From Mesorhizobium sp. L-8-3 (GTDB lineage Bacteria; Pseudomonadota; Alphaproteobacteria; Rhizobiales; Rhizobiaceae), in assembly GCF_016756615.1 (NCBI RefSeq), contig NZ_AP023262.1, forward strand, positions 4,589,501-4,653,500: a DNA stretch of 64,000 bases, given 5' to 3'. The notes beneath the pieces were generated by a model. It searched no databases. It had not been told where the DNA came from and saw only the letters and a program-made list of their open reading frames with translations. Of the stretch, positions 1-7,219 are shown piece after piece (the first letter of the stretch is position 1; the number at the start of each line of letters is the position of its first letter). Position numbers and translations under genes: made by a program.

Positions 1-440
1 ACGGTCGCGGGCGACATCAGGATGGCGGCGGTCTCGAGCCTGTCAAATCCGAAGCGGCGGGCGCCGATTTGGAGCACGGCCAGGCCTGCCACCGACCAGA
101 GCGCCAAAGCGGCATAGAAACCGAAAAGGCCGATCGGCCAGGCGAAGAGCAGCGAATGCGGCGGATACGCCCAGAGACGCACGCCGATGGCGGCGCCGGT
201 GAAGCCGCGCTCATAGGCCATGAACCGGTCCACGTCATATATGTCCGAAAAGGCGCCGGACAGGACGAGCCGGCCCGCCGCCCACAGATTGATGAAGTCG
301 CCGCCGACGGGTGTTCCGTTGGGATAGAGCAGGCCGGTGATGCCTGCCGTCTCGGCGTATCTTGAGGCGCAGAAGGCCAGGAAATGGGCGATGCAGAGCC
401 CGATTAGGACAATCTTGAAAGTCCGCTGCCGCTCGTCCAT
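1..440 (-). CDS. GT87/DUF2029-like integral membrane protein, N-terminal fragment
   Basis: An open frame runs leftward from an ATG at 438-440 and leaves the window without a stop, so only about 146 N-terminal residues are visible. The protein starts with a charged MDERQR stretch, then a hydrophobic helix (about residues 9-24). A GGDFINLWAAGR segment and later an AYPPHSLLFAWPIG segment precede a second membrane helix. That D-F-N-W-A-G-R plus Y-P-P-x-x pattern is typical of GT87 (DUF2029) polyprenyl-phosphate-dependent glycosyltransferases, which are multi-spanning and use the first extracytoplasmic Asp. Function in this organism (cell-envelope mannosyl- or arabinosyl-type transfer) is inference. 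The acceptor substrate cannot be judged from the fragment. Confidence 0.6.
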   Translation of the reverse strand, partial: MDERQRTFKIVLIGLCIAHFLAFCASRYAETAGITGLLYPNGTPVGGDFINLWAAGRLVLSGAFSDIYDVDRFMAYERGFTGAAIGVRLWAYPPHSLLFAWPIGLFGFYAALALWSVAGLAVLQIGARRFGFDRLETAAILMSPAT

Positions 441-501
441 GCGCCCCGCCCGCCTCTTGCGGCCCGCGCGAAGCCTATGGGAGAGAACTTAAGGCCGTCT
501 T

Positions 502-523
502 GCCGCCCCGATCGCGGGGCGGC
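502..523. terminator. GC-rich perfect hairpin (9-4-9), possible transcription stop
   Basis: Arms GCCGCCCCG and CGGGGCGGC flank a 4-nt ATCG loop, between the 3' end of the YCII gene at 597 and the start of the membrane protein at 440. No T-run follows on either strand, so it is not a canonical intrinsic terminator. It may only mark the operon boundary. Confidence 0.3.
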
Positions 524-596
524 ACGCCGGCCTCCGGCTTTCGCAAGGTCGGCCGGACGGTAAATCATGAAGCGCATCGGTTCCTCCCTCCCGGCT

Positions 597-1016
597 TCAC
601 CGCTGCGAAGGCGCCTGCATCGCCGTCAGCCCGCTCGCGACGGCTTGCACGTCCTCCGGATAGTCGGACAGCTCGTGCACCTGGCGGACCTCGATGACCT
701 CGTTGTCGGCCCCGGGGCAGCGTTTGGCCCATTCGATGGCCTCCTCGCGCGATTTCGCCTGGATGATCCAGTAGCCGCCGACCACTTCCTTGGCCTCGCT
801 GTAGGGACCGTCCGTCACCTTGGGCGTGCCGCCTGCAAACGATACGCGCGCGCCCATGGACGGCGGGTGCAACCCGTCGAGCGCGAGCAGGACGCCGGCC
901 TTATGCAGTTCCTCATTGTATTTCATCATGGCGTCGACGCGTTCGACGTCATCGGGCACAGTGCCCGGAGCCGCGGTCTCATATCCCTTGGGGATCATAA
1001 GCATCATGAAGCGCAT
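597..1016 (-). CDS. YCII-related (DGPF) domain protein
   Basis: 139 residues starting MRFMMLMIPKGYE. The family features are an N-terminal MxFMxL strand, a YNEEL(H)KAG helix, a LHPP motif, the DGPYxEAKE signature that gives DGPF proteins their name, and a WAKRCPG segment. YCII domains form dimeric alpha-beta barrels. Most DGPF members have no assigned reaction and are usually encoded beside an ECF sigma factor. The ATG at 1014-1016 was chosen because it starts the first conserved strand and is preceded by GGAGACGAG. The frame remains open upstream into the neighbouring gene but shows no homology there. It lies 29 bp downstream of a paralogue (1046-1480), so the two are probably one transcript. 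Confidence 0.85.
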   Translation of the reverse strand: MRFMMLMIPKGYETAAPGTVPDDVERVDAMMKYNEELHKAGVLLALDGLHPPSMGARVSFAGGTPKVTDGPYSEAKEVVGGYWIIQAKSREEAIEWAKRCPGADNEVIEVRQVHELSDYPEDVQAVASGLTAMQAPSQR

Positions 1017-1045
1017 GTCTCGTCTCCTTGCTTGGTCCGGCGGCG

Positions 1046-1480
1046 TCAGCCTTTGCGGGCGTTCTGTTCGGCCCCGGCGCGCAGCCTTGCCTCCTGCTCG
1101 CGCAATTCGGGCGTGAAAGCTTCGCCGAAATCGTCGTCCTCGCCCACCTGGCGGATCTCGATGGTCGCTTCGGCGCGGCGCGGATTGGGAATACGCTTGG
1201 CCCAATCCACGGCTTCTTCCATCGACTTGACCTTCCACAGCCAGAAGCCGGCGATCAGCTCCTTGGTTTCCGCGAACGGGCCGTCGATCACCTTGGGGCT
1301 GCTCGCACCGAGGTGGATGCGCTTGCCTCGCACACTCGGATGCAGCCCTTCGGCGGCGAGCATGATGCCGGCCTTGACCAGTTCCTCGTTGAAATTGCCC
1401 ATGGCCGTCAGGACGTCTTCGCCCGGCATGACGCCGGCCTCGGAATCCTTGTCCGCCTTGATGATGACCATCACACGCAT
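1046..1480 (-). CDS. YCII-related (DGPF) domain protein, paralogue
   Basis: 144 residues, MRVMVIIKADKDSE..., with the same order of motifs as its downstream neighbour: FNEELVKAGIML, EGLHPS, the DGPFAETKE signature and DWAKRIPNP. The C-terminal tail (last 35 residues) is acidic then Arg/Ala-rich and is not part of the fold. An AGGAGACAGAG sequence precedes the ATG. This is the first gene of a two-gene leftward unit. The pair probably arose by tandem duplication. No ECF sigma factor gene, the usual partner of this family, is visible on either side. Confidence 0.87.
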   Translation of the reverse strand: MRVMVIIKADKDSEAGVMPGEDVLTAMGNFNEELVKAGIMLAAEGLHPSVRGKRIHLGASSPKVIDGPFAETKELIAGFWLWKVKSMEEAVDWAKRIPNPRRAEATIEIRQVGEDDDFGEAFTPELREQEARLRAGAEQNARKG

Positions 1481-1638
1481 CTCTGTCTCCTCTTCGCTTC
1501 TTCATGTCCGGCACGAATTCCGCTGGGCTTCGCCCATCTTTTGCCTCGTGCTGAGAGAACGTCGAGCGGGGAGCGCAGAAATCGACAAGGGCGTTGAAGT
1601 TTTTTCGCGCGAGCGACGAGGCGTCGACGCGCGAGCAT

Positions 1639-2631
1639 TCAGGCCGGAGAGGGAAATCGCCTGCGGTAGCGCTCCAAGGCGTCCGGATTGCGCAGATTGA
1701 CCGGCAACCGGCCGGATAGAACGCGGATCGCCTCGCCGGCCGCGCCCGTTCCCATGCGCATCATGCTTTCCTCGGTGATGCCTGCCATGTGCGGCGTGAC
1801 GATCACATTCGGGAAAGAGAAATAGGCATGGTCGGCCGGCAAAGGCTGCGTCACGAAAACATCGAGTGCTGCCCCGCCGATGCGGCCTTCGCGCAGGGAT
1901 GCGATCAGCGCGGCGTCCTCGATGACGGCACCGCGCGCGACATTGACAACGAGAGCATCAGGCTTCATCCGGCCGATCCGGTCACGGTTGAGCAGTCCGG
2001 TCGTCTCCGGGGTCAGCGGGCAGCAGATCACGAGGACGTCGCTTTCCGCGACGAGTTCGTCGATACCGAGGATCGTGACGTCGTCGGGCAGATCTCTCGA
2101 AGAACTGCGGCTGGCGGCAACGACACGCAGCCCGAAACCGTCGCGGGCGATGCGCATGACGTTGCGGCCGACATTGCCCAGGCCGACGATGCCCATCGTG
2201 CGGCCCGCCAGCTCGTTGGTATGGTCGGAATGGGCGCGGCCAGCAAGCCAGCCTCGGCCCCGAAGGTCGGTGTCCATCACGCGGAAGCGCCTGAGCAAAG
2301 CGAGCGTCACGAAAAAGACGTGCTCCGCCACGGAGCGGGCGTTCACACCCGGCACATTGGCGACCAGCACGCCCGCCTCCGTCGCTGCCTCGACCGGGAT
2401 CATGTCGAGCCCCGCGCCGTGCCGGATGGCTGCCCGCAAGCCGGTCGCGGCAGCGAACAGGGCCGCGGGAAGAGGCGCGCGCACGATCACGATGTCGACG
2501 TCGGATGCTTCGCGGATCAGGGTCTGCGGGTCGAGTGCGGAAGCAACCACCAGGTCGCCGGCGCCGGTCAGCATTGCCGTCGCCCGCGGATGGAGCGTAT
2601 GTGTCGAGAGTATTTTCGCCCGTTTACGCAT
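1639..2631 (-). CDS. D-2-hydroxyacid dehydrogenase family protein with altered catalytic Glu
   Basis: 330 residues of the NAD(P)-dependent D-isomer 2-hydroxyacid dehydrogenase family, which interconvert 2-keto and 2-hydroxy acids in the cytosol. A Rossmann GIVGLGNVG motif sits at 147-155. The substrate-binding and catalytic Arg is R233 (NVARG) and the catalytic His is H281 (TPHMAG). The third member of the classical Arg-Glu-His relay, normally the Glu of a T-E-P motif 29 residues after the Arg, is Gln here (Q262, VFVTQPLP). The gene overlaps the FadR-type regulator by 8 bp, so it belongs to the leftward operon starting at 5536. A role in reducing or oxidising the keto acid from the upstream dehydratase is inferred. 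Activity should be regarded as uncertain because of the Gln. Confidence 0.85.
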   Translation of the reverse strand: MRKRAKILSTHTLHPRATAMLTGAGDLVVASALDPQTLIREASDVDIVIVRAPLPAALFAAATGLRAAIRHGAGLDMIPVEAATEAGVLVANVPGVNARSVAEHVFFVTLALLRRFRVMDTDLRGRGWLAGRAHSDHTNELAGRTMGIVGLGNVGRNVMRIARDGFGLRVVAASRSSSRDLPDDVTILGIDELVAESDVLVICCPLTPETTGLLNRDRIGRMKPDALVVNVARGAVIEDAALIASLREGRIGGAALDVFVTQPLPADHAYFSFPNVIVTPHMAGITEESMMRMGTGAAGEAIRVLSGRLPVNLRNPDALERYRRRFPSPA

Positions 2632-3343
2632 CCTGTAGCCGCGAGGCTTCGGCTTCGTCGGCCTCGCGGCTTTCGATCAGGCCTTTCCAATAGCTTTCCG
2701 CACCCTGCAGATGCGCGCTCATCAGCGCCTGGGCCAGGTTGCCGTCGCGGCGCAGCAGCGCATCGAAGATCTGGAGATGGTCGGCATGAGAGCGGCGGCT
2801 GCGCTCCGGGTCGCTGAAATAGATCGGAAGGCGACCCTCGCCCATTACATAATAGAGGCTGCAGACCTGGTGGAAGACGCTGTTCTTCGTGGCGCGCACG
2901 ATCTCCAGGTGGAATTCCTTGTCTTGCTTGTGGATCGATTCGCCGGCGGCGATCTTCTCCTCGGACTCCCGAAGGATCTCGCGCAGCCTTTCATAATTCT
3001 CCTCCGTCGCCCGGCTGCAGGCAAGTTCGGCGGCCTTGATCTCATGGATCTTGCGCAGCTCGACGGCCTCGTAGATCTGCACGGGATCGAGCGGCAGACC
3101 GGCCCTGGCGAACAGCGCCAGAGCCTCCACGCTCGCCTGGTGCCGGGTCAGGTAGATGCCCGATTTCGCGCGCCGCTCGACGATGCGCATGGCCTCCAAT
3201 ATGGCGAGCGCCTCGCGGATCTGGCCGCGGCTGACCGAAAAATGCTCGGCCAGCTCGCGCTCGGAAGGCGTGCGGCCGGTATGCTCGTCCGAGCAGGAAA
3301 ACAGGTGGGACGCGAGTTCGGCGAGCAGGTTCTTTTCAGTCAT
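2624..3343 (-). CDS. GntR/FadR-family transcriptional regulator
   Basis: 239 residues. The N-terminal winged helix-turn-helix covers about residues 8-68 (TPSERELAEHFSVSRGQIREAL). The C-terminal all-helical FCD domain carries the expected metal/ligand residues in D-x3-H (QDKEFH), SHADH and AHL contexts. FCD regulators bind small carboxylates and usually repress. The gene lies 2 bp after the enolase-superfamily gene and overlaps the dehydrogenase by 8 bp, so it is co-transcribed with the genes it probably controls. Two TGGTnnnACCA palindromes at 5630-5640 and 5810-5820, the typical operator form for this subfamily, lie in the divergent promoter region of the island. The ligand is probably a sugar acid or keto acid of this pathway (inference). 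Confidence 0.9.
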   Translation of the reverse strand: MTEKNLLAELASHLFSCSDEHTGRTPSERELAEHFSVSRGQIREALAILEAMRIVERRAKSGIYLTRHQASVEALALFARAGLPLDPVQIYEAVELRKIHEIKAAELACSRATEENYERLREILRESEEKIAAGESIHKQDKEFHLEIVRATKNSVFHQVCSLYYVMGEGRLPIYFSDPERSRRSHADHLQIFDALLRRDGNLAQALMSAHLQGAESYWKGLIESREADEAEASRLQDA

Positions 3344-3345
3344 CG

Positions 3346-4521
3346 TCAGGGCTTTACGATATGGGCCTCCAGGAAGCTCTCGGAGATCGTGAAACCGAGG
3401 CCGGGGCGGTCGGGTATTGCGATCATACCCTCCTTCAAGTCAATCGTTTCCTCGATCAGGTCGTGGATCATCGGGTTGGCGCCGAGCGAATATTCGATGA
3501 CGAAGCTCGACGCCGCCGCCGCGCAGACATGCAGCCCCGCATGGAAGCAGGGCGCGCCCGCCCACAGATGCGGCGCGAAGCGCAGGTTGAACGCGCTGGC
3601 CAGGGTTGCGATTCTGACAGCCTCGCTGATGCCGCCGCAAAAGGCGGGGTCCGGCTGGAAGATGTCGGCGGCCTTCAGCACGGCGAGGTCGCGGAAAGCG
3701 AAGCGCGTGGCCTCGCTCTCGCCGGTAGCGATGGGGATCGAGGTCGAGGCGCGCAACTCGGCCATGCCGGGCTTGTCGTCGGCGATGACGGGCTCCTCGA
3801 ACCAGGCCAGATCGCAGTCGGCCACCAGATGCGCGAAGCGCTTGGCCTCGGCGACCGTATAGGTGCCGTGGGCATCGACCATGATTTCTATATCGGGGCC
3901 CAGCGCCTCTCGCGCGGCCTGCACGCGCGCGGCGGAGATATTGGGTGCGCCGTCCATGGCGCCGACGCGCATCTTCACCGCCTTGAAGCCGCCCTCGTCG
4001 ATATAGGATCGCAGCTGCGCACCGATCGTCTCGGCGCTCGCCCAGCCCCCCGAGGCATAGGCCGGCAGGCGATCCCGCTTCCTGCCGCCGAGCAGGCGCC
4101 ACACAGGCTCGCCCAACAACTTGCCGAAGATGTCCCATAGCGCAATGTCTACCGCGCTGATGGCTGCCGTCGTCAGGCCGCGCCGCGCGAGTTGCGGCAT
4201 GGAATGGCCCGTCAAGGCCGCGCTTTCGTGGCGCACGCCGTTGTAGAGCATCTCCCAGATGACGGCGATGTCGCGCGGGTCGCGGCCGATGAGCTGCGGC
4301 CCGATCTCGTGGTTCAGCATATGGACGAGGGCGCCGTAGCTGCCGGCGCTGCCGGCCGCGTTCTTGCCCTCGCCCCAGCCGACGATGCCGTCCGCCGTCT
4401 CGATGCGCAGGATCGCGGCGTCGAAGGTCGCGATCCGACCGAAGTCGCTGCGATGCTGGCGGCTCTTCTCGATGGGTATCCGGACCCACCAGGCTTCAAC
4501 TCGGCCGATGCGCATGCTCAC
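3346..4521 (-). CDS. Mandelate racemase/muconate lactonizing enzyme family protein (sugar-acid dehydratase type)
   Basis: 391 residues of the enolase superfamily, MR subgroup. The capping domain (about 1-130) and TIM barrel keep the whole active site. The base pair is K183-x-R185 (KMRVG). Metal ligands are D216 (MVDAHG), E242 (WFEEP) and E268 (ATGESE). The second base is H318 (APHLW), with a partner Asp at D291. Such enzymes remove an alpha proton of an acid sugar and usually dehydrate it to a 2-keto-3-deoxy acid. The substrate cannot be read from sequence. It sits between a sugar isomerase-like gene (106 bp upstream) and the FadR-type regulator. Its product could feed the adjacent 2-hydroxyacid dehydrogenase. 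Confidence 0.9.
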   Translation of the reverse strand: MSMRIGRVEAWWVRIPIEKSRQHRSDFGRIATFDAAILRIETADGIVGWGEGKNAAGSAGSYGALVHMLNHEIGPQLIGRDPRDIAVIWEMLYNGVRHESAALTGHSMPQLARRGLTTAAISAVDIALWDIFGKLLGEPVWRLLGGRKRDRLPAYASGGWASAETIGAQLRSYIDEGGFKAVKMRVGAMDGAPNISAARVQAAREALGPDIEIMVDAHGTYTVAEAKRFAHLVADCDLAWFEEPVIADDKPGMAELRASTSIPIATGESEATRFAFRDLAVLKAADIFQPDPAFCGGISEAVRIATLASAFNLRFAPHLWAGAPCFHAGLHVCAAAASSFVIEYSLGANPMIHDLIEETIDLKEGMIAIPDRPGLGFTISESFLEAHIVKP

Positions 4522-4627
4522 CCTTGCCCTTCCCCTCCAGAGCTGTTCCGGACGCCAAGCGCTTCACGGTTTTGCCGGGGATTGCCCGGAAGAGAAGGAT
4601 CCCTGTCCCAACCAATCCGGGCCGTCT

Positions 4628-5536
4628 CTACTTGCTCATCAGATGCTGCTTGCCGATCAGCGGCAGGATCGTCTCAGCCGTGATGCGCATCTGGTCGGAA
4701 TAGAACTCCTCGGTGAGCACGCTGGAGCCGTGGTCCTGGATGAACTTCAACTGCTCGGGCGAGATGTCGACCGGGTTGCGCTCCACCATGTTCTTGTATT
4801 TGGCGGCCGGCGTGCGGTCGACCGGCGCGACGAACTCGTTGGTGAGGGCGCCGTCATAACCGATCTCCTTGAGCGTGCCGACGATCCTGGCCCAATCGAG
4901 TTGGCCGAGTCCGCAGGCGAATCGGTTGTTGTCGGCGACATGGAAGTCGAAGAGGCGTTTCCCGGCGAGCCGGATCGCCTCATACATGTCCTCTTCCTCG
5001 ATGTTGAGATGGAAGGCGTCGAGGCAGACGCCGCATTCGGGGCTGATAGCATCGGCGAGCGCCAGGGCCTGCGCGGCGCGGTTGAACAGATAGGTCTCAA
5101 AACGATTGAGCGGCTCCACCGCGATCCTCACGCCGACCTTCCTGGCGTGGGCGAAGCATTCCCGTGTGGCGTCCACCACCCACTTCCATTCCTCGGCCTC
5201 GGTGCCGTCGGGCACGACCTTGCCCACGGTGGCCGGCACCAGCGTGACGATCTCGCCGTCCAGTTCGCTGACCATGGTCAGCACGCTCTTGACGTAGTCG
5301 ACGGAACGGGCGCGCTGGCCCTCGTCCTTGGCGGCGAGGTTGCGCTCACCGAGCGTCAGCGTGACCGCGCCCCAGCAGCGGATGCCGTGCTCCTTGAGCA
5401 GGCGGCGGGTCTCCGTGGTGTCGTATTGCGTCGGTTCGCCCGAGATCTCGATGCTCTCGTAGCCGAACTTCTTGATCCTCCGGAGCGTCGTCTCGAGCGG
5501 CTCCGCGCGCATCCAGTTGTGCGTCGAAAGATGCAT
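4628..5536 (-). CDS. Sugar phosphate isomerase/epimerase-like TIM-barrel protein
   Basis: 302 residues of the AP-endonuclease-2-like TIM-barrel family (xylose isomerase-like). Recognisable parts are the N-terminal strand MHLSTHNWM, GYESIEISGEP, the metal-site ALEPLNRFE-like segment (AVEPLNRFETY), CLDAFHLNIEE and FDFHVADNNR. The final barrel strand is DGALTNEFVAPV. These carry the Glu, Asp, His and Glu metal ligands of the fold. Members isomerise or epimerise sugars, keto-sugars or inositol derivatives. It is the first gene of the leftward operon. The ATG has a GGAAGAGGAAAGG leader. Its promoter lies in the shared divergent region with the TGGTnnnACCA palindromes. Substrate unknown. Confidence 0.85.
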   Translation of the reverse strand: MHLSTHNWMRAEPLETTLRRIKKFGYESIEISGEPTQYDTTETRRLLKEHGIRCWGAVTLTLGERNLAAKDEGQRARSVDYVKSVLTMVSELDGEIVTLVPATVGKVVPDGTEAEEWKWVVDATRECFAHARKVGVRIAVEPLNRFETYLFNRAAQALALADAISPECGVCLDAFHLNIEEEDMYEAIRLAGKRLFDFHVADNNRFACGLGQLDWARIVGTLKEIGYDGALTNEFVAPVDRTPAAKYKNMVERNPVDISPEQLKFIQDHGSSVLTEEFYSDQMRITAETILPLIGKQHLMSK

Positions 5537-5629
5537 GGCCTTTCCTCTTCCCAGAATTCACTGCCGCCAACGCGTCCAGTGAGGGCGTGCCGGCTTCCTC
5601 CCCAGGTCAGTCCAGCCTTCTCCTCAAAC

Positions 5630-5640
5630 TGGTTAGACCA
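5630..5640. promoter_or_regulatory. Candidate FadR/GntR operator 1 (TGGTTAGACCA)
   Basis: 11-bp palindrome TGGT-TAG-ACCA, read on the minus strand as TTGGTCTAACCAG. The TGGTnnnACCA form is the common operator of FCD-domain GntR regulators. It lies 94 bp upstream of the leftward isomerase start, where a repressor would block the operon that encodes the regulator itself. Confidence 0.6.
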
Positions 5641-5790
5641 ATTGGGTGCGGATCGTTTTCTAGCCCATTTCCGGGGAAGCCGCAAGAAGTCGCATCAGAG
5701 GTCTCCGCGATCAATTTATCGCTTTGAAATCACTTATAAAATTTTTCCTTCCGAGTTGACCCGACCCGAAGGCGCGCAATTCTGCTCCCC

Positions 5791-5820
5791 TTGACGGTTT
5801 TCGCAAATTTGGTATTACCA
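5791..5820 (+). promoter_or_regulatory. Candidate promoter (-35 TTGACG) overlapped by operator 2 (TGGTATTACCA)
   Basis: TTGACG at 5791-5796 and TATTAC at 5813-5818 are spaced by 16 bp. The perfect palindrome TGGTA-T-TACCA at 5810-5820 covers the -10 element. It has the same TGGTnnnACCA form as the site at 5630, exactly 180 bp away. The transcript would drive the rightward genes with a leader of about 290 nt. The long leader makes the promoter assignment less certain than the operator. Confidence 0.5.
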
Positions 5821-6068
5821 GAAATGGAGAGGGTTCGTTGCCGCCGACGCTCCGGCAGGCGGACTGCGATGCCGGGGGTGAGGAGGAGCCGGCGGCGGGT
5901 GGGCCGCCGGCTCCACCTTCCGAAGCAACCGGTGCCTGGTTGATTTCTGCGACACGCCTGTCGACGAGCGCCCGGGCTCCGGATCGCGAACCTGGTGAAG
6001 GGGCCGGCGCGAAACGTCCCGTTGCTTGGGACAGTCGTCGGTGACCGGTTGTCGAATGCTTCGGGAAA

Positions 6069-6082
6069 TGTAATCGATTGCG
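6069..6082. promoter_or_regulatory. LacI/GalR-type operator-like box TGTAATCGATTGCG
   Basis: Matches the LacI-family consensus TGnAAnCGnTTnCA at all but the last base and has the central AATCGATT palindrome. It lies about 20 bp upstream of the Shine-Dalgarno sequence of the 6117 gene. It could be read by a LacI-family protein (one is encoded at 20559-21575, 14 kb away) or by an unseen one. Confidence 0.4.
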
Positions 6083-6116
6083 CAACGCGATTTCCGAGCA
6101 AGGAGGGAGGACAGTC

Positions 6117-7172
6117 ATGCCCAGGACAATGAAGGGCCCCGGCATATTTCTCGCGCAGTTCGCTGGCGACGCCGCCCCGTTCAACTCGCTGAAGAGCATC
6201 ACCAAATGGGCCGGCGACCTCGGCTACAAGGGCGTGCAGATCCCGACCTGGGACGGGCGGCTGTTCGATCTGGCCAAGGCGGCCTCTTCCAAAACCTATT
6301 GCGACGAGGTCAAGGGCATCTGCGCCGAAAACGGCGTCGAGGTGACGGAGTTGTCGACCCATCTCCAGGGCCAACTCGTCGCCACCCATCCGGCCTATGA
6401 CAGCCAGTATGACGGTTTCGCGCCCGCCTCGGTGCACAACAATCCCAAGGCCCGGCAGAAATGGGCGGTCGACCAGATGAAGCTCGGCGCCAAGGCGTCG
6501 CGGAATCTCGGGCTGACGGCATCCGTCTCATTCTCCGGCGCGCTGGCTTTCCCCTACCTCTATCCGTGGCCGCAGCGCCCCGCGGGGCTGATCGAGGAGG
6601 CGTTCGGCGAGCTCGGCAAGCGGTGGAAACCGATCCTCGACGCTTATGAGGACGCTGGCGTGGACATCGGTTATGAGCTTCACCCGGGCGAGGACGTGTT
6701 CGACGGCGCGACATTCGAGATGTTCCTCGACGCGGTCGGCGGCCACGCCAGGGCCAACATCAACTATGACCCCTCGCACTTCCTGCTGCAGCAGCTCGAC
6801 TATCTCGCCTTCATCGATATCTATCACGAGCGCATCAAGGCCTTCCATGTGAAGGATGCCGAGTTCAACCCCGATGGGCGGCAAGGCGTCTATTCCGGCT
6901 ATCAGGGCTGGGTGAACCGGGCAGGCCGGTTCCGTTCGCTCGGCGACGGCCAGGTCGATTTCACCGGCATCTTCTCCAAGCTCGCCCAATATGACTACGA
7001 TTCCTGGGCGGTCCTGGAATGGGAATGCTGCCTGAAGCACCCGGAAGACGGCGCCGCCGAGGGCGCACCCTTCATCCAGAGCCACATCATCAGGGTGACG
7101 GAGCGGGCCTTCGACGACTTCGCCGGCGGCAAGACGGACAAGAAGCTGCTGCGGGCGATGATGGGAATCTGA
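6117..7172 (+). CDS. Sugar phosphate isomerase/epimerase-like TIM-barrel protein
   Basis: 351 residues. The ATG at 6117 was chosen over one 39 bp upstream because a strong AAGGAGGGAGG lies 6 bp before it. TIM-barrel segments include GYKGVQIPTWDGR, the metal-site YELHPGEDVFDG, NINYDPSHFLLQQ, KAFHVKDAEF and the last strand WAVLEWECCLKHPEDG. These supply Glu, Asp, His and Glu ligands. An inserted aromatic-rich SGALAFPYLYPWPQRP loop may shape the substrate pocket. Such proteins are very often encoded with a Gfo/Idh/MocA oxidoreductase, as here (47 bp to the next gene), in pathways that handle 3-keto-sugars or inositol. The reaction is not identified. Confidence 0.87.
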   Translation: MPRTMKGPGIFLAQFAGDAAPFNSLKSITKWAGDLGYKGVQIPTWDGRLFDLAKAASSKTYCDEVKGICAENGVEVTELSTHLQGQLVATHPAYDSQYDGFAPASVHNNPKARQKWAVDQMKLGAKASRNLGLTASVSFSGALAFPYLYPWPQRPAGLIEEAFGELGKRWKPILDAYEDAGVDIGYELHPGEDVFDGATFEMFLDAVGGHARANINYDPSHFLLQQLDYLAFIDIYHERIKAFHVKDAEFNPDGRQGVYSGYQGWVNRAGRFRSLGDGQVDFTGIFSKLAQYDYDSWAVLEWECCLKHPEDGAAEGAPFIQSHIIRVTERAFDDFAGGKTDKKLLRAMMGI

Positions 7173-7219
7173 CGGAGCGAGCGGAAGCGGCGAGAACAAA
7201 CGGAGAGGAGGAAACTGGC

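Larger units (their letters stand above)
5537..6116. other. Divergent intergenic control region of the sugar-acid island
   Basis: 580 bp between the leftward isomerase operon and the rightward isomerase/oxidoreductase pair. The part 5640-5830 is clearly AT-richer than its surroundings and holds two regulator palindromes and promoter-like sequence. 5830-6060 is GC-rich, and the short open frames there have no homology or good ribosome sites. A LacI-type box lies at 6069-6082, just upstream of the 6117 start. Confidence 0.6.

Noticed and set aside
5838-6044. 68-codon frame in the divergent sugar-acid promoter region
   Set aside because: No ribosome site, composition typical of GC-rich noncoding DNA, and no recognisable motif.
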